NCBI RefSeq assembly: GCF_026250525.1
Contig: NZ_CP111043.1
Location: forward strand, 1,477,421 to 1,541,420
Direction of reading: 5' to 3'
Origin: Chondrinema litorale
GTDB lineage: Bacteria; Bacteroidota; Bacteroidia; Cytophagales; Flammeovirgaceae
DNA length: 64,000 nt
Below are positions 42,079 through 53,400 of this stretch, in pieces. The notes beneath the pieces are model-generated. The model saw nothing but the letters and a program-made list of their open reading frames with translations. It had not been told where the DNA came from and searched no databases. A program made the position numbers and the translations under genes. The number at the start of each line of letters is the position of its first letter. Position 1 is the stretch's first letter.

Positions 42079-43764
42079 TTAAAATTCCATTAGTCTTTGA
42101 GGTAAATTCCATCTAAATATAAGTGACGTAATGCTGTTGTCCATCTCAAAAACTTCACTATCACTAGTTACTTTTCTAATGGTCTGCTTAAGATCAAAAA
42201 AGATATTATGTCTAAACTGATAACTAGCTGTAAAATCTAGAAAGGTAATATTGGTAGCAATACCTTGACCTGTTTTTACTCCATATTCCATTTGTCTAGA
42301 ATTATAATCGAGGAATATGTTACTACCCCAATTTTCATCCTCACCATCATAACCTGTTTTAGTAAAAACACCTTTTGCTGTTAAAAACAATCTACCAATT
42401 GGTTGATACCTGAGAATAGCAACCAACTCTCTAAAATTCGCTCCTGTAGGATGAGCTAGTGCTTGGCTATAATGCTGATAATTGGAATACATTTCATCAT
42501 TGTAGTGACTATAGGTATATGGCCTTACCAAATTCCATTCGAGTTGTAAATCGAGATTTGATATACCAGCTACATCAATATACTTAGTACCTAACTGTGC
42601 TGCTTGTTTATTTGCCCACCAGCCATCACCAGAGAGAAACTCACTAACGATCAATTCATCTAACACTGCCTGCCCGTAAAACTGTACCCCTTTAAACGCG
42701 TTCCATTTAAAGTCGAGACCTAGAATGGCATTGCCATAATCACCTGTATCATGCTCTATTGACCTGTAAAAAATAATAGGGTTTAAATAGTCCATATTAT
42801 ACCCATTACCTAGGCTATCTGGTACACCAAACATAATGGATTCAAAAAGTCCCAAATTGAAATTCTTAGTAAGATTTAAACTAAGGTGATGAAATGCCAG
42901 ATATTTATTTGAGACTGGTTTACCTTGGCCTCCTGTCTGCTTAATTTCAGTAGTCATTTTAGCAAACAAATTAGTATACTGGAATTTCCAAATCTTGGTC
43001 TGAAGCTTTAAAAACAAGTAATTATTAGCATTGTCGGAGAGAATAAGCGAACGATAACCATTACCAATAAAATTTCTATCATGGCCAAATTGTGCTGAGA
43101 TGTAGTTTTTAATAATTGGTACTTGTATATAACCCCTTGCAGTAAAAAAGTCAGTGGCATCGTTATTATAGTTTTTCCAAAAGCCTTCTCCCGGTATTGC
43201 TCCCATCTTAGCAATCTCTTCTTGCACATAATAAGGAAAACGAATTTGATTATCTGTAAGGAAAGTATAAAAGCTTAATTTGTTTGCTATAACACCACGT
43301 ATAGCCACTCCTCTAGTATTCGTAAACAACGTGTTCTCTACAATATTATCTGTACCAACTCCAAAGCCTAAAACAGGATTTACATGTAAATCAAAATCTT
43401 TTTCCTTTACATGGTATAGGTCACTTTTAACCTTATAAAACTTGTTAAAAATCGGCTTTTTACTTTCATTATTTTGAGTACTTGACCATTCCCAATTATC
43501 ATTTGAAAGGTATTGTAAATTGAATTTATCTTGTTCAGAAAGTACAATTCCTTTTTGATAAAGACTATCAACAAAACCAGCAATTGCTTTTCTTGTATAT
43601 GGTTTTACAGAGCTATAAAATGTGCTTGAAAACTGCTTCTGCTTTAACTCGTAGCGATCTATCCAGTGGTAATAATCTTGATTTAATGGAGCAAAAGTGC
43701 TGGTTTGTGCGGCAAGTTCAGAAATTAGAATAATACTAAATAAAGGGATTAACAAATATTTCAT
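42079..43764 (-). CDS. Outer-membrane beta-barrel, capsule assembly Wzi / RemB-like
   Basis: 561 aa from the ATG at 43764; the longer frame starts at a TTG. Signal peptide LLIPLFSIILISELAAQ, then long repeated amphipathic strands with many Tyr, Phe and Asn and a motif YISAQFGHDRNFIGNGYRSL, typical of the Wzi capsule-assembly barrel and of RemB, an outer-membrane protein of flavobacterial gliding. It would lie in the outer membrane. It lies 82 nt upstream of the ECF sigma gene on the same strand and could be part of that unit. Confidence 0.78.
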   Translation of the reverse strand: MKYLLIPLFSIILISELAAQTSTFAPLNQDYYHWIDRYELKQKQFSSTFYSSVKPYTRKAIAGFVDSLYQKGIVLSEQDKFNLQYLSNDNWEWSSTQNNESKKPIFNKFYKVKSDLYHVKEKDFDLHVNPVLGFGVGTDNIVENTLFTNTRGVAIRGVIANKLSFYTFLTDNQIRFPYYVQEEIAKMGAIPGEGFWKNYNNDATDFFTARGYIQVPIIKNYISAQFGHDRNFIGNGYRSLILSDNANNYLFLKLQTKIWKFQYTNLFAKMTTEIKQTGGQGKPVSNKYLAFHHLSLNLTKNFNLGLFESIMFGVPDSLGNGYNMDYLNPIIFYRSIEHDTGDYGNAILGLDFKWNAFKGVQFYGQAVLDELIVSEFLSGDGWWANKQAAQLGTKYIDVAGISNLDLQLEWNLVRPYTYSHYNDEMYSNYQHYSQALAHPTGANFRELVAILRYQPIGRLFLTAKGVFTKTGYDGEDENWGSNIFLDYNSRQMEYGVKTGQGIATNITFLDFTASYQFRHNIFFDLKQTIRKVTSDSEVFEMDNSITSLIFRWNLPQRLMEF

Positions 43765-44005
43765 ATACAAATAAAAAAATACAAGAATGGGAATATACTC
43801 TTATTTCAGAGCTTAAAAGTCAAAAAAGTAAAATAAACTTATGCTTACGTCAAATCAAACAATTTTTTTAGTTTGAACGCGTAATCATTTTTTTTCATGT
43901 AACATATATAGAAAATAGACAAGGTTCGTTCATCAAACAATCTAAATCTCCTAGCTAACTGTCAAACACTTTTTTCTTTTTTGATTTGATTTTAAGCCTT
44001 AATTT

Positions 44006-46234
44006 ATGAAAAACATCAAAAGGAAAATCTGTAAACCTTTTTTAGCTCTGGTATTGCTAATTACTATAAACAGCATTACGTACGCGCAGTCTGAAATCGA
44101 TAAACAGATAAACCAAGCAATTAAATTAGTATCCTTAGAGGAATATAATAAAGCGGAAAACGCTTTGAATGAAGTTATTTCTAAAGACTCTAACAATGCA
44201 CTTGCACTATACTATCTTGGTATTAGTCAGTTAAATTTACAAGAAAATAAAAAAGGTAAGGAAAGTATTGAAAAGGCATTAAAAATTAATCCTGAAGTAG
44301 ATACAAAAATGAGTAATTACTGGTTAGGAATTGCTTATTATCAAAACCTTGAAACTCAAAAAGCACGTGAAAAATTAAGTGAGTACAAATCTAATCTATC
44401 AGAAAAAAGCTCAGAGCTTACAGAGATAGAAAGTATTCTAAGCGCACTTGATGTTATTGATGAGTACAAAAATCAAAAACCTGAGTTTTATGTAGAAGAC
44501 TTACCAGAAAATCTTAATACTCCATTTGCAGATCATAGCCCTTTGATGTCTACAGATGGCAAAACATTAATTTTCACTTCTAAAAATCAGGAAGCTACTG
44601 ACAGGAAGGAAAAAAAGAATGGCGAATATTTTGAAAATATTTATACAGTAGACTTAAATGGATATTTACCTGTAGGCGATCCTGAAAACTTAAGTGCATC
44701 GATTAATACTGAAAGACACGATGCAAGTATTCAGCTTTTTGATAATGACAATAAGATGCTATTATATCGCATCAACAATGGGGGTGATATATACATGGCA
44801 ACTAGGGAAAATGGTAGTTGGGTAAACCCGCAACCTTTAGGTAAATCTATTAACTCAAAAGATTATGAGTCTCATGCATTTGTCTTAGCTGATGGCCAAA
44901 CAATGTTTTTCTCTTCTTCGAGAAAATCGAAAAATGGAATATTAAATCTATATAAAGCTACTCTAGGTAAAGATGGAAACTGGAATGAAGCCGAACTTCT
45001 AGGACCAGAGATTAACTCACCTGAAGCCGACGAAGATTGTCCATTCGTAACTAATGATGGAAAAACCATCTATTTTAGCTCTAAAGGCCATAACTCTATT
45101 GGTGGATATGATATTTTTGTTTCTCACTGGAATGAAGCTGAAAACAAATGGAGTGAAGCTAAAAACCTTGAAATGCCAATAAACTCTGTAGGAGACGACA
45201 TGTATTTTGTTTTAGATAAAAGTGAAACACATGGTTATTTCTCATCTTATAGAGAAGGAGGTAAAGGCGGTATGGATATTTACTATGCTGGAAAAATATT
45301 ACCTGCTTTTCTTGAAGCCAATATAATCGTAGAAAACGAATCTCAAGCAAATGTTGGTGAAGTAAAAGTAGCAATTAAAAACACAGCATACGGCGATAAA
45401 TATCAAGCAATATCTGATGAAAATGGTAAGTTTAATGCTTCTTTAGATGCAAATTCAGACTATGAAGTAGCTCTTTATTCTGATGATTACAAAGATGGTA
45501 AAGAGCCATTTAGCACTCAAAATATATCTGTTCCAAGAACAAATTCAGCAAACGAAACCATCAAAAAGAATATTTCTATTCCAGCTGAAGATTACAACAA
45601 ACTGGAAAAAGAATATACACTTAATGGTTTACTTACTTCTTCTAACGGAAACAAACTTGATGGTTTAGTTGAGTTAATTGATTCCAAATCTGGAAAAGTT
45701 GTAGCATCAACTAATACAGTGGATGGTGAGTTTAAAGGAAATTTTAAGTCTGTAAATGGTAAATCATACTATTTTAAAGTTTCTAGCAACGGACAAACAG
45801 TTGATAATTTATCAGAATTTAAAACTTCTCAAACTAAAGACATTGAGAAAACTTTAGTAATTAATCCTTCTGATATTGCTACTGCTAGTTCTAAATCTGG
45901 TTACTCACTTAACAAGTCAATTTTATTTTCAACTAATAGCTCGAATATCAATGAGAATTCTGAGGAGGAATTAAAAAGAATTATTTCGTCAGTAAAAAAA
46001 GGAGCTACTGTTGAAATATTAATAGAAGGTCACTCCGATAGTGTTGGTAATGCACCTTATAACTTGAAACTATCAAAGAGACGTGCTAAAGAAGTTGCAA
46101 AATATCTCAGTAAAAATGGTATCGACAAAAAGATGATTGTTACAAAATCTTATGGCGAGGAAAAACCAATTGCTGATAATTCAACTGAATCTGGTAGAAC
46201 CCAAAACAGAAGAGTTGAAATACATATTAGATAA
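44006..46234 (+). CDS. PorE-like OmpA-family protein (TPR, propeller, peptidoglycan-binding)
   Basis: 742 aa with a signal peptide ending near ITYAQS. Order: TPR units (about 30-140), a six-blade PD40-type propeller (about 165-430: FADHSPLMSTDGKTLIFTS, TNDGKTIYFSSKGHNSIGG), carboxypeptidase-regulatory-like domains (about 435-620), and an OmpA peptidoglycan-binding domain with EILIEGHSDSVGNAPYN and RAKEVAKYLSKNGI ending GRTQNRRVEIHIR. This is the domain order of PorE, the T9SS protein that ties the secreton to the cell wall, but several such proteins exist per genome. Strong terminator after. Confidence 0.87.
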   Translation: MKNIKRKICKPFLALVLLITINSITYAQSEIDKQINQAIKLVSLEEYNKAENALNEVISKDSNNALALYYLGISQLNLQENKKGKESIEKALKINPEVDTKMSNYWLGIAYYQNLETQKAREKLSEYKSNLSEKSSELTEIESILSALDVIDEYKNQKPEFYVEDLPENLNTPFADHSPLMSTDGKTLIFTSKNQEATDRKEKKNGEYFENIYTVDLNGYLPVGDPENLSASINTERHDASIQLFDNDNKMLLYRINNGGDIYMATRENGSWVNPQPLGKSINSKDYESHAFVLADGQTMFFSSSRKSKNGILNLYKATLGKDGNWNEAELLGPEINSPEADEDCPFVTNDGKTIYFSSKGHNSIGGYDIFVSHWNEAENKWSEAKNLEMPINSVGDDMYFVLDKSETHGYFSSYREGGKGGMDIYYAGKILPAFLEANIIVENESQANVGEVKVAIKNTAYGDKYQAISDENGKFNASLDANSDYEVALYSDDYKDGKEPFSTQNISVPRTNSANETIKKNISIPAEDYNKLEKEYTLNGLLTSSNGNKLDGLVELIDSKSGKVVASTNTVDGEFKGNFKSVNGKSYYFKVSSNGQTVDNLSEFKTSQTKDIEKTLVINPSDIATASSKSGYSLNKSILFSTNSSNINENSEEELKRIISSVKKGATVEILIEGHSDSVGNAPYNLKLSKRRAKEVAKYLSKNGIDKKMIVTKSYGEEKPIADNSTESGRTQNRRVEIHIR

Positions 46235-46256
46235 TAGCATAAACCAATTGACACCC

Positions 46257-46292
46257 AAAGGCTACTCTAGAAATGGAGTAGCCTTTTTTATT
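46257..46292 (+). terminator. Intrinsic terminator of the PorE-like gene
   Basis: GGCTACTC (46260-46267) pairs with GAGTAGCC (46276-46283), flanked by AAA and TTTTTTATTT. Confidence 0.85.
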
Positions 46293-46338
46293 TCCTTATT
46301 TTTTACTTAATTAAGGCTACATCTATTAAATACTGAAA

Positions 46339-47856
46339 ATGAATAGTCTTCACTTTATTAAAAAGTTATTAATTACCTGTTTTCTATTTGTGATATACAG
46401 CTTTGTATCTTTCGCTCAAACAGAACAGTGGGATATTTTCGAAGTAGTTCTAAAAGCGAAAACAAATAAAAAACCTTATACAGAAGTAAATCTTTCTGCC
46501 ACTTTTCAATACAAAAACAGACAGCTCGAAGTCTCTGGCTTTTATGATGGTGATGGAAATTATAAAATCAGATTTATGCCAGATAAAACTGGTGAATGGA
46601 CATACATCACAGAAAGTAACATAAAGGCACTTGATGAAAAAAAAGGTAAATTCAACTGCATTTCACCTTCTACAGATAACCACGGCCCAGTAAAAGTAAA
46701 AGAAACTTTCCAATTTGAATATGCTGATGGCACTCCCTATTACCCAGTTGGTACAACTAGTTATGCTTGGACGAGTATGCCAGACGAACTCATAAACCAG
46801 ACAATAGAAACATTAAGTAACAATGCTTTCAACAAAATTAGGATGTGTGTATTCCCTAAAATTTATAGCACATATATTCGAACTGATCCGCAATTCTATC
46901 CATTTGAAGGAACAAAAGAAGATGGTTGGAACTATGAGCAGTTTAACCCAAAATTCTTTCAGCATTTAGAAAAATGTATCGATTCTTTAAGAGCATTGAA
47001 TATAGAAGCCGACCTTATTTTATTTCATCCATATGACTTTGGAACATGGGGTTTTGACCGTATGCCCGATGATGTAAATGACAGATATCTAAGATACATT
47101 ATTGCTCGACTTGGATCATATAGAAACATTTGGTGGTCACTTTGTAATGAGTTTGAAATTATGAAGTCGATGGATATGGATGATTGGGACAGACTCTTTA
47201 AAATTACGATGGAAGAAGACCCTTACATGCATTTAAGATCAATCCATAATGCCATTCAATGGTATGATTACACCAAACCTTGGGTTACCCATCTTAGTCT
47301 CCAAACTATAGAATTACTCAATATTCAGAAGTGGAGAAATGAATTTCAGAAACCTATATTAATTGACGAATGTGTTTATGAGGGTAATATACCAACAGAT
47401 TGGGGCAATTTAACAGGTGAAGAAATGCTTGAAAGATTCTGGATTACATACACTAGAGGAGGTTATGCTACTCATGGTGAAACTTACTTGAACGCCGATA
47501 CAGTGCTTTGGTGGTCGAAAGGAGGTGAACTATATGGCAAAAGTCCAGAACGTATCGATTTTATGCGATCAATAATGGAAGACGCACCTGCCAACGGAGT
47601 TGTACCTCATGAAAGCCCGTGGAACAAAAGCACCTATTTATATAAAGAAGACGAGTATTTTCTACATTACTTTGGAAATGCGCAACAAGTTGCTGCTGCA
47701 TTAGATTTGCCAGAAGACAAAGAATACACTGCAGAAATAATAGATACTTGGAATATGACTATTACAAAAGCAGAAAGCGTTTATAGCGGAAAAACCTTTG
47801 TGGATTTACCTCAAAAACCTTATTTAGCATTGAGAGTGATAGAGATTAAAAAGTAG
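46339..47856 (+). CDS. Secreted glycoside hydrolase-like protein with DUF5060 domain
   Basis: 505 aa, signal peptide (LITCFLFVIYSFVSFAQ). Residues about 28-110 form a DUF5060 beta sandwich (FEVVLKAKTNKKPYTEVNLS). The TIM barrel follows with YYPVGTTSYAWTSMP and FNKIRMCVFPKIY. Glu in WWSLCNEFEIMKS is the likely acid/base and Glu in PILIDECVYEG the likely nucleophile, at the ends of strands 4 and 7. A small C-terminal beta domain ends it. The substrate is a plant or algal polysaccharide by family; unproven. No T9SS C-terminal signal is visible. It converges with pbpC with only one base between stop codons. Confidence 0.85.
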   Translation: MNSLHFIKKLLITCFLFVIYSFVSFAQTEQWDIFEVVLKAKTNKKPYTEVNLSATFQYKNRQLEVSGFYDGDGNYKIRFMPDKTGEWTYITESNIKALDEKKGKFNCISPSTDNHGPVKVKETFQFEYADGTPYYPVGTTSYAWTSMPDELINQTIETLSNNAFNKIRMCVFPKIYSTYIRTDPQFYPFEGTKEDGWNYEQFNPKFFQHLEKCIDSLRALNIEADLILFHPYDFGTWGFDRMPDDVNDRYLRYIIARLGSYRNIWWSLCNEFEIMKSMDMDDWDRLFKITMEEDPYMHLRSIHNAIQWYDYTKPWVTHLSLQTIELLNIQKWRNEFQKPILIDECVYEGNIPTDWGNLTGEEMLERFWITYTRGGYATHGETYLNADTVLWWSKGGELYGKSPERIDFMRSIMEDAPANGVVPHESPWNKSTYLYKEDEYFLHYFGNAQQVAAALDLPEDKEYTAEIIDTWNMTITKAESVYSGKTFVDLPQKPYLALRVIEIKK

Positions 47857-47857
47857 C

Positions 47858-50236
47858 TTATCTATCAGCTACTTCAAAACTTTGTTCTAGTACCTCGCCA
47901 TTTTCATCCACTAAGGTAAGTGTATGCTTTCCTGATGAAGGGTGCAAAGCCATTTCGTGAAACTGAACTGTCTCACCAAGATACTCTTCATCCAAATGCC
48001 AATATATTTTGGTAGATGGTTTTCTATGAGCAACTTCAAAAATTGCATTACCTAGTTTTCCATCCAGTTCTCTTGGAATAAAAACTTTCGCAGTGCCAAC
48101 TGGATAAATCATCTGCATAATTTTATTATCAGTAAAGTTATCAGAAAGACAATCAGGTCTGTATGGAGGTAAAGGTTTATAATCTGAATGGCGGAATCGA
48201 TAGTACCATTCTTGCACTGGAGGCAATACAAAATAGCTTTTATGTGTCATATTACTCACACTCTCGCAAGCAGTACTCACCTGAAACTTTTCAGTTTTAT
48301 CAAGATGTACTAAAACCTCATATGGGCATGGCGAGGTTCTAATACCAGTTTCCTGAATCAACACACTATCCTTTTCCGTACAATTCTCTGTAGCTAAATA
48401 ACCACTTTTTCTGCAAACTTCAGCTTCAATCATTTCGTCATGAGGTTGATTAAACCAACCTTTATCTGGCAGTAAGCCAAAAATATCAAACAAAACTGGA
48501 GCAGCAGCAGTCAAACCAGTTAAGCCCGGTCTACCTTCTCCATCCGCATTACCAACCCAAACAGCAACAACATATCCGGGAGTAACTCCAATAGACCAAG
48601 CATCACGATGCCCATAACTTGTACCTGTTTTCCAAGCAATTTTCTTTGATGTTTCATATAATTCCCAATTGGCATCAGCTCCTGGTCTGTAAACTTTCAA
48701 CATTGCTTCAAAAGAGAACCAAATAGACGCAGCACTTAATTCAGCATGTTGCTCTGTACCTTTATCAGAAATTGCATTAACGGTATGATCTGTAAAATTT
48801 AGTTTTGGAGAGTAATAAGTATTTTTTTGATAATGATAAGGTGTGAGTTGATCAAAACGATTTAAAGTTCTTGCCATACCTGCGTATACACCTGCTAAAT
48901 CCCATAATGTAGCTTCTGCTCCTCCTAAGATTAATGACAAACCATAATGTCCCGGATTTTTTGTAAGTGTTGAAACACCTAACTCTTTCAATTTATAATA
49001 GAATTTTTCTACACTAAAATCTGCCAACATACGCACTGCTGGAATATTCAGAGATTTAGCTAGCGCAATATCTGCATGAACTGCCCCTTCGAATCGCCTA
49101 TTAAAATTTTGTGGCGCAAAACCACTGATATATGTAGGTATATCTGGCAATAATGTTTTAGGCAAAATAAAGCCTTCATTCAACATAGCTGCATACAAAA
49201 ATGGCTTCATTATACTACCTGTACTTCTTGGAGCTGTTATAACATCTACTGCATCTCCAAAATCTCCCTTCTCCTTTACATTGGTATTTCCCACATAAGC
49301 GAGCACCTCGCCACTTTCTACCTCTATCACCATTGCAGCCAGATTGTATACTTCATTGGCTTTTAAATATTGATGATGCTTATCGATAATAGTATTTACA
49401 TTTTTCTGTAAACTTTTAGAAAGCGTTGTCTTAATTGCCTTTCCTTTTTTTCCTTCATTAATTTGCCTTGTTAGTAAATGCGAAGCAAGAGAAGGTTGTG
49501 GCAATGGAGCAGCAGGTAAAGGTTCAGACTTAGCCAACTCACAAGTAAGACTATCCAAATAGCCTTCATCAAAGAGTTTATCTATTAGACGATTGCGTTT
49601 TTTCAGCAATCTGTCTTCATTCTTTCCGGGAAAAAGTAAAGAAGGTTGGTTAGGTAAAACTGCCAACAAAGCCGTTTCTCCCCACGATAACTCATCTGCT
49701 TTTCTTCCAAAATATCTCCAAGAGGCTGTTTCTAAACCCACTACATTGCCACCAAATGGCGCTTGAGCAGAATATAAAGCAAGTATCTCATCTTTAGAAT
49801 TGGAAAACTCAAGCCTTGTTGCCAGAATAATTTCTATAAATTTTTCCAGAAAAGTTCTTGATTTACCCATTCGAGCCAGCCTGATTGTTTGCATACTTAA
49901 TGTACTACCCCCACTTACAACCCTTCCAGCATTTAGATTTTGAATGGTAGCTCGTACTAAAGAAACAGGATTAAACCCAGGATGATAGTAAAACCAAGAA
50001 TCTTCAAAAGTTGTAATCGCTTTTTTAAACTTTTCAGGAACTGAATCGGCTTTAGGGAATCGCCACTGTCCGTCATCAGCTATAATAGCTCCTAGCAATT
50101 CATTGTTTCTATCTTTAAGTACTGTAGTATAGGGGGTTTCAAACAATGGTGATGGAAGACAGAAATAATAAGCTATTGATAAAATTAATATCACTACACT
50201 AAAGTGATAAGGATACTTACGCACAAACCGAATCAT
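47858..50236 (-). CDS. pbpC: Penicillin-binding protein 1C
   Basis: 792 aa. One N-terminal membrane helix, then the GT51 transglycosylase (FEDSWFYYHPGFNPVS, GGSTLSMQTIRLAR), then the transpeptidase with Ser-Ile-Met-Lys (STGSIMKPF), Ser-Leu-Asn and KTGTSYGHRDAWSIG. The C-terminal BiPBP_C domain (STKIYWHLDEEYLGET) identifies PBP1C. It polymerises and cross-links peptidoglycan. In many bacteria pbpC is next to an alpha-2-macroglobulin gene; that is absent here. Confidence 0.96.
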   Translation of the reverse strand: MIRFVRKYPYHFSVVILILSIAYYFCLPSPLFETPYTTVLKDRNNELLGAIIADDGQWRFPKADSVPEKFKKAITTFEDSWFYYHPGFNPVSLVRATIQNLNAGRVVSGGSTLSMQTIRLARMGKSRTFLEKFIEIILATRLEFSNSKDEILALYSAQAPFGGNVVGLETASWRYFGRKADELSWGETALLAVLPNQPSLLFPGKNEDRLLKKRNRLIDKLFDEGYLDSLTCELAKSEPLPAAPLPQPSLASHLLTRQINEGKKGKAIKTTLSKSLQKNVNTIIDKHHQYLKANEVYNLAAMVIEVESGEVLAYVGNTNVKEKGDFGDAVDVITAPRSTGSIMKPFLYAAMLNEGFILPKTLLPDIPTYISGFAPQNFNRRFEGAVHADIALAKSLNIPAVRMLADFSVEKFYYKLKELGVSTLTKNPGHYGLSLILGGAEATLWDLAGVYAGMARTLNRFDQLTPYHYQKNTYYSPKLNFTDHTVNAISDKGTEQHAELSAASIWFSFEAMLKVYRPGADANWELYETSKKIAWKTGTSYGHRDAWSIGVTPGYVVAVWVGNADGEGRPGLTGLTAAAPVLFDIFGLLPDKGWFNQPHDEMIEAEVCRKSGYLATENCTEKDSVLIQETGIRTSPCPYEVLVHLDKTEKFQVSTACESVSNMTHKSYFVLPPVQEWYYRFRHSDYKPLPPYRPDCLSDNFTDNKIMQMIYPVGTAKVFIPRELDGKLGNAIFEVAHRKPSTKIYWHLDEEYLGETVQFHEMALHPSSGKHTLTLVDENGEVLEQSFEVADR

Positions 50237-50498
50237 ATTTTATGATTAGATACTCACCATTTTGAATTTACAAATGCTAAAATAAGAAGAAAATAAAGCT
50301 TAGCTTTTCTTAGACTGAAAACCTTTTGAAAAAGAAAGAAATTCACATACTTTTTAAAAATATCAGCTCCATTTGAAAAACAATTCAAAAAAATAGTCCA
50401 AACAACTAATTATCAAGGTTTTGCTGATGAATAATTCAATAATACATCAATCTCAAAGGCGTTGAGAAAAGAAGTTTACGGACTAAAAAACTATTTTT

Positions 50499-53400
50499 TT
50501 GAAAGCTATCATATTATCAATATTACTTTTTTTACTACAGGTTTCTGAAGTATTATCTCAAGAAAATTCACTCAGATTTGAAAAGTTCACAATTGAAGAT
50601 GGACTTACTCAGAGTACAATCAGATGTATTTTACAAGATAAGAAAGGCTTTTTATGGTTTGGTACTCAAGATGGTCTAAACAGATACGATGGTTACCAAT
50701 TTGAACAATTTCACTTTGACCCTAATAAATTAAATTCTCTTTCAAATAACTTCATCCATTCATTATATGAAGATCACGAAGGAATTATTTGGATTGCTAC
50801 CAGAAGCGGGGGGTTGAACAGATTTGATCCTTCTACTCAGAAATTTAGTAATTATCAGCATACAGATTCTAACCCTAGTACCATAGCATCAAATCACATT
50901 TCGTCAATATTTGAAGATGACAAACACAATCTTTGGATTGGTACAAATCAGGGATTGAGTTACTTTCAAAGAAATACTAAGAGCTTCACAAACTATCATT
51001 TTTCTTTTCCTGATTCCACAGATAAAGTTATTAGTGCAATAGCTCAAACTGACTCAGAATCAATTTGGTTGGCTACTTCAAATGGGATTATTCAATTTGA
51101 CATTAGTAAAAGAAAAGTAGTTTCTCTAATAAATACTTTTGAAAACAAAGAAGGACAAATAGAATCTTTTTCAGCATATAGTTTTTTAAAAGAAGACGAA
51201 ATTTTATGGGTTGGTACTAATCGAGGATTATTAGCTTTCGATAGTTTTAAAAATGAGGCTGAACTTTTCTGGCAACCAGTAAATAAAAACTTGCCTATAA
51301 CTTCAATTGCAAAAGAAAAACGTAGTAACCTGTGGCTGGCAACTGCTGGTGAAGGAGCTTTCTGTTATGAATTGGGTAATAAACAGCTAAAACAATTCAA
51401 GCATGTTGATGAAAATGACAATACCCTCGCAGATGATTATATATATGATGTTTTTATAGATCATTCTGGAATTATCTGGTTGGGAACCTATAATGGAGTT
51501 AGCAAACACGATCCATCATTTCAGATTTTTCAAACAATCTCTCAGCATTATAGCGATTCTAATTCTTTGAGTGAAAATAATGTAAGAGGAATTGCTACTA
51601 GTAAAGACAGCCTATTATGGATTGCCACTCGCGGAGGTGGGATTAATATTTATAAAGCATCTAAACACATTGCATCATTAAGCAAAAACAAATGGTCTAC
51701 ACCTTCCATTTTAGACAGTCGCGTGGAAGGAATATATATCGACAATGAAGGAACTGTTTGGGCTGGCACGCAAAATGGGCTTAGTAAAATAAATTACCAG
51801 ATAGATAAAGATGGTAATATTGATTTTTTAGTAAAAAACTATCGCACTCCATCAAACATCAATAATTATAACAGTGCAAACCACATCCACGAAATCTATG
51901 AAGATAGCAAAGGCCGTTTGTGGTTAGGTTCCACTCATGGCTTACTCAAGTTTGATAAAACCAAAGAACAATTTTCCATATATCAAGATAACAAAAATGA
52001 TATTAAGGGTTTAAAGGGCAACTATGTAAGAGCTATTCTGGAAGATCAAAACGGATACCTTTGGGTAGGTACTTCAGAAGGATTAAACAGACTATATTTT
52101 GGTGAGAGTGGAATGTTAACTCCTGTTTTTGAACACTTTGTGCATGAAAACTGGAATGAAAACAGCCTGAGCTATAACTATGTAAGAACTCTCTATGAAG
52201 ATAAAAGTGGCAATATATGGATTGGCACTGCAGGTGGAGGATTAAACAAATTAAGCATTAAAGAAACTAATGGAAATGAGACTTTCTCATTTACAAGATA
52301 CTCGCAAAAAGACGGGCTACCTAACAATAGTATATATGGAGTACTAAGTGATAAAAATGATAATTTATGGATAAGTACCAATAGAGAGCTTTCTTGTTTC
52401 GATACAAACGCTGAGAAATTTAAAAACTATGGCATTAAAGATGGCCTCCAAAACAATGAGTTTAACCAAGGAGCTTACCATCAGGATAAGAGGGGAAATT
52501 TATATTTTGGAGGACTAAATGGCTTGAGCTACTTCCACCCCGATGACATTAAAGAAAATACTTACATTCCTCCTATTGTAATAACAGGTTTTAAACTGTT
52601 TAATCAAAGCCTGAGACCAGAAGAAACATTAAGCAGAAACAGACCATATCTAGTAAAAGATATTAGTGAAACCAGAGAAATACATTTGAAACACAATGAA
52701 AATGTGATTTCATTTGAATTTGCAGCATTAAATTTTAGACATCCAGAGCACAACCAATATGCATACAAACTAGAAAATTTTGATGCTGAATGGAATGAAA
52801 TAGGTAGCAAAAGAGTAGCGACTTATACCAACTTACCAGCTGGTAAATACACATTAAAAATAAGAGCCTCTAATAACGACCATATCTGGAATAATGAAGG
52901 TACCTCATTGGATTTGATTGTAGAGCCACCATTTTGGGAGCAGCTCTGGTTTAGAACATTGGGGCTTATGTTATTATTTGGTGGCGCTTTTATCTCACAT
53001 AGACTGAGAACTAAAAGGATTAAAGAAGAAAACTATAAACTTGAAAAACTGGTCGATTTACGAACAAAAGAGTTGTTACAAGAGAAACATAAAGTAGAGG
53101 AAGGTAAAAAAGTTCTTGAATTAAAAAACTATGAAATTGAGCTACAGAAAAAAGAGCTTGAACTGAGTCATAAAAAAATCACTGATAGCATAAGATACGC
53201 TGAGACTATCCAGCAATCTGTTTTACCAGAAACCAAACTACTAGATCAAGTTTTACAAGATTATTTTCTTTTCTATCAACCAAAAGATATTGTATCAGGA
53301 GATTTCTATTGGGTATCTAAAACCAAAAACCATGAATCTATAATTAAAATAATTGCAGTTATAGACTGTACAGGTCATGGTGTACCAGGTGGGTTTATGA

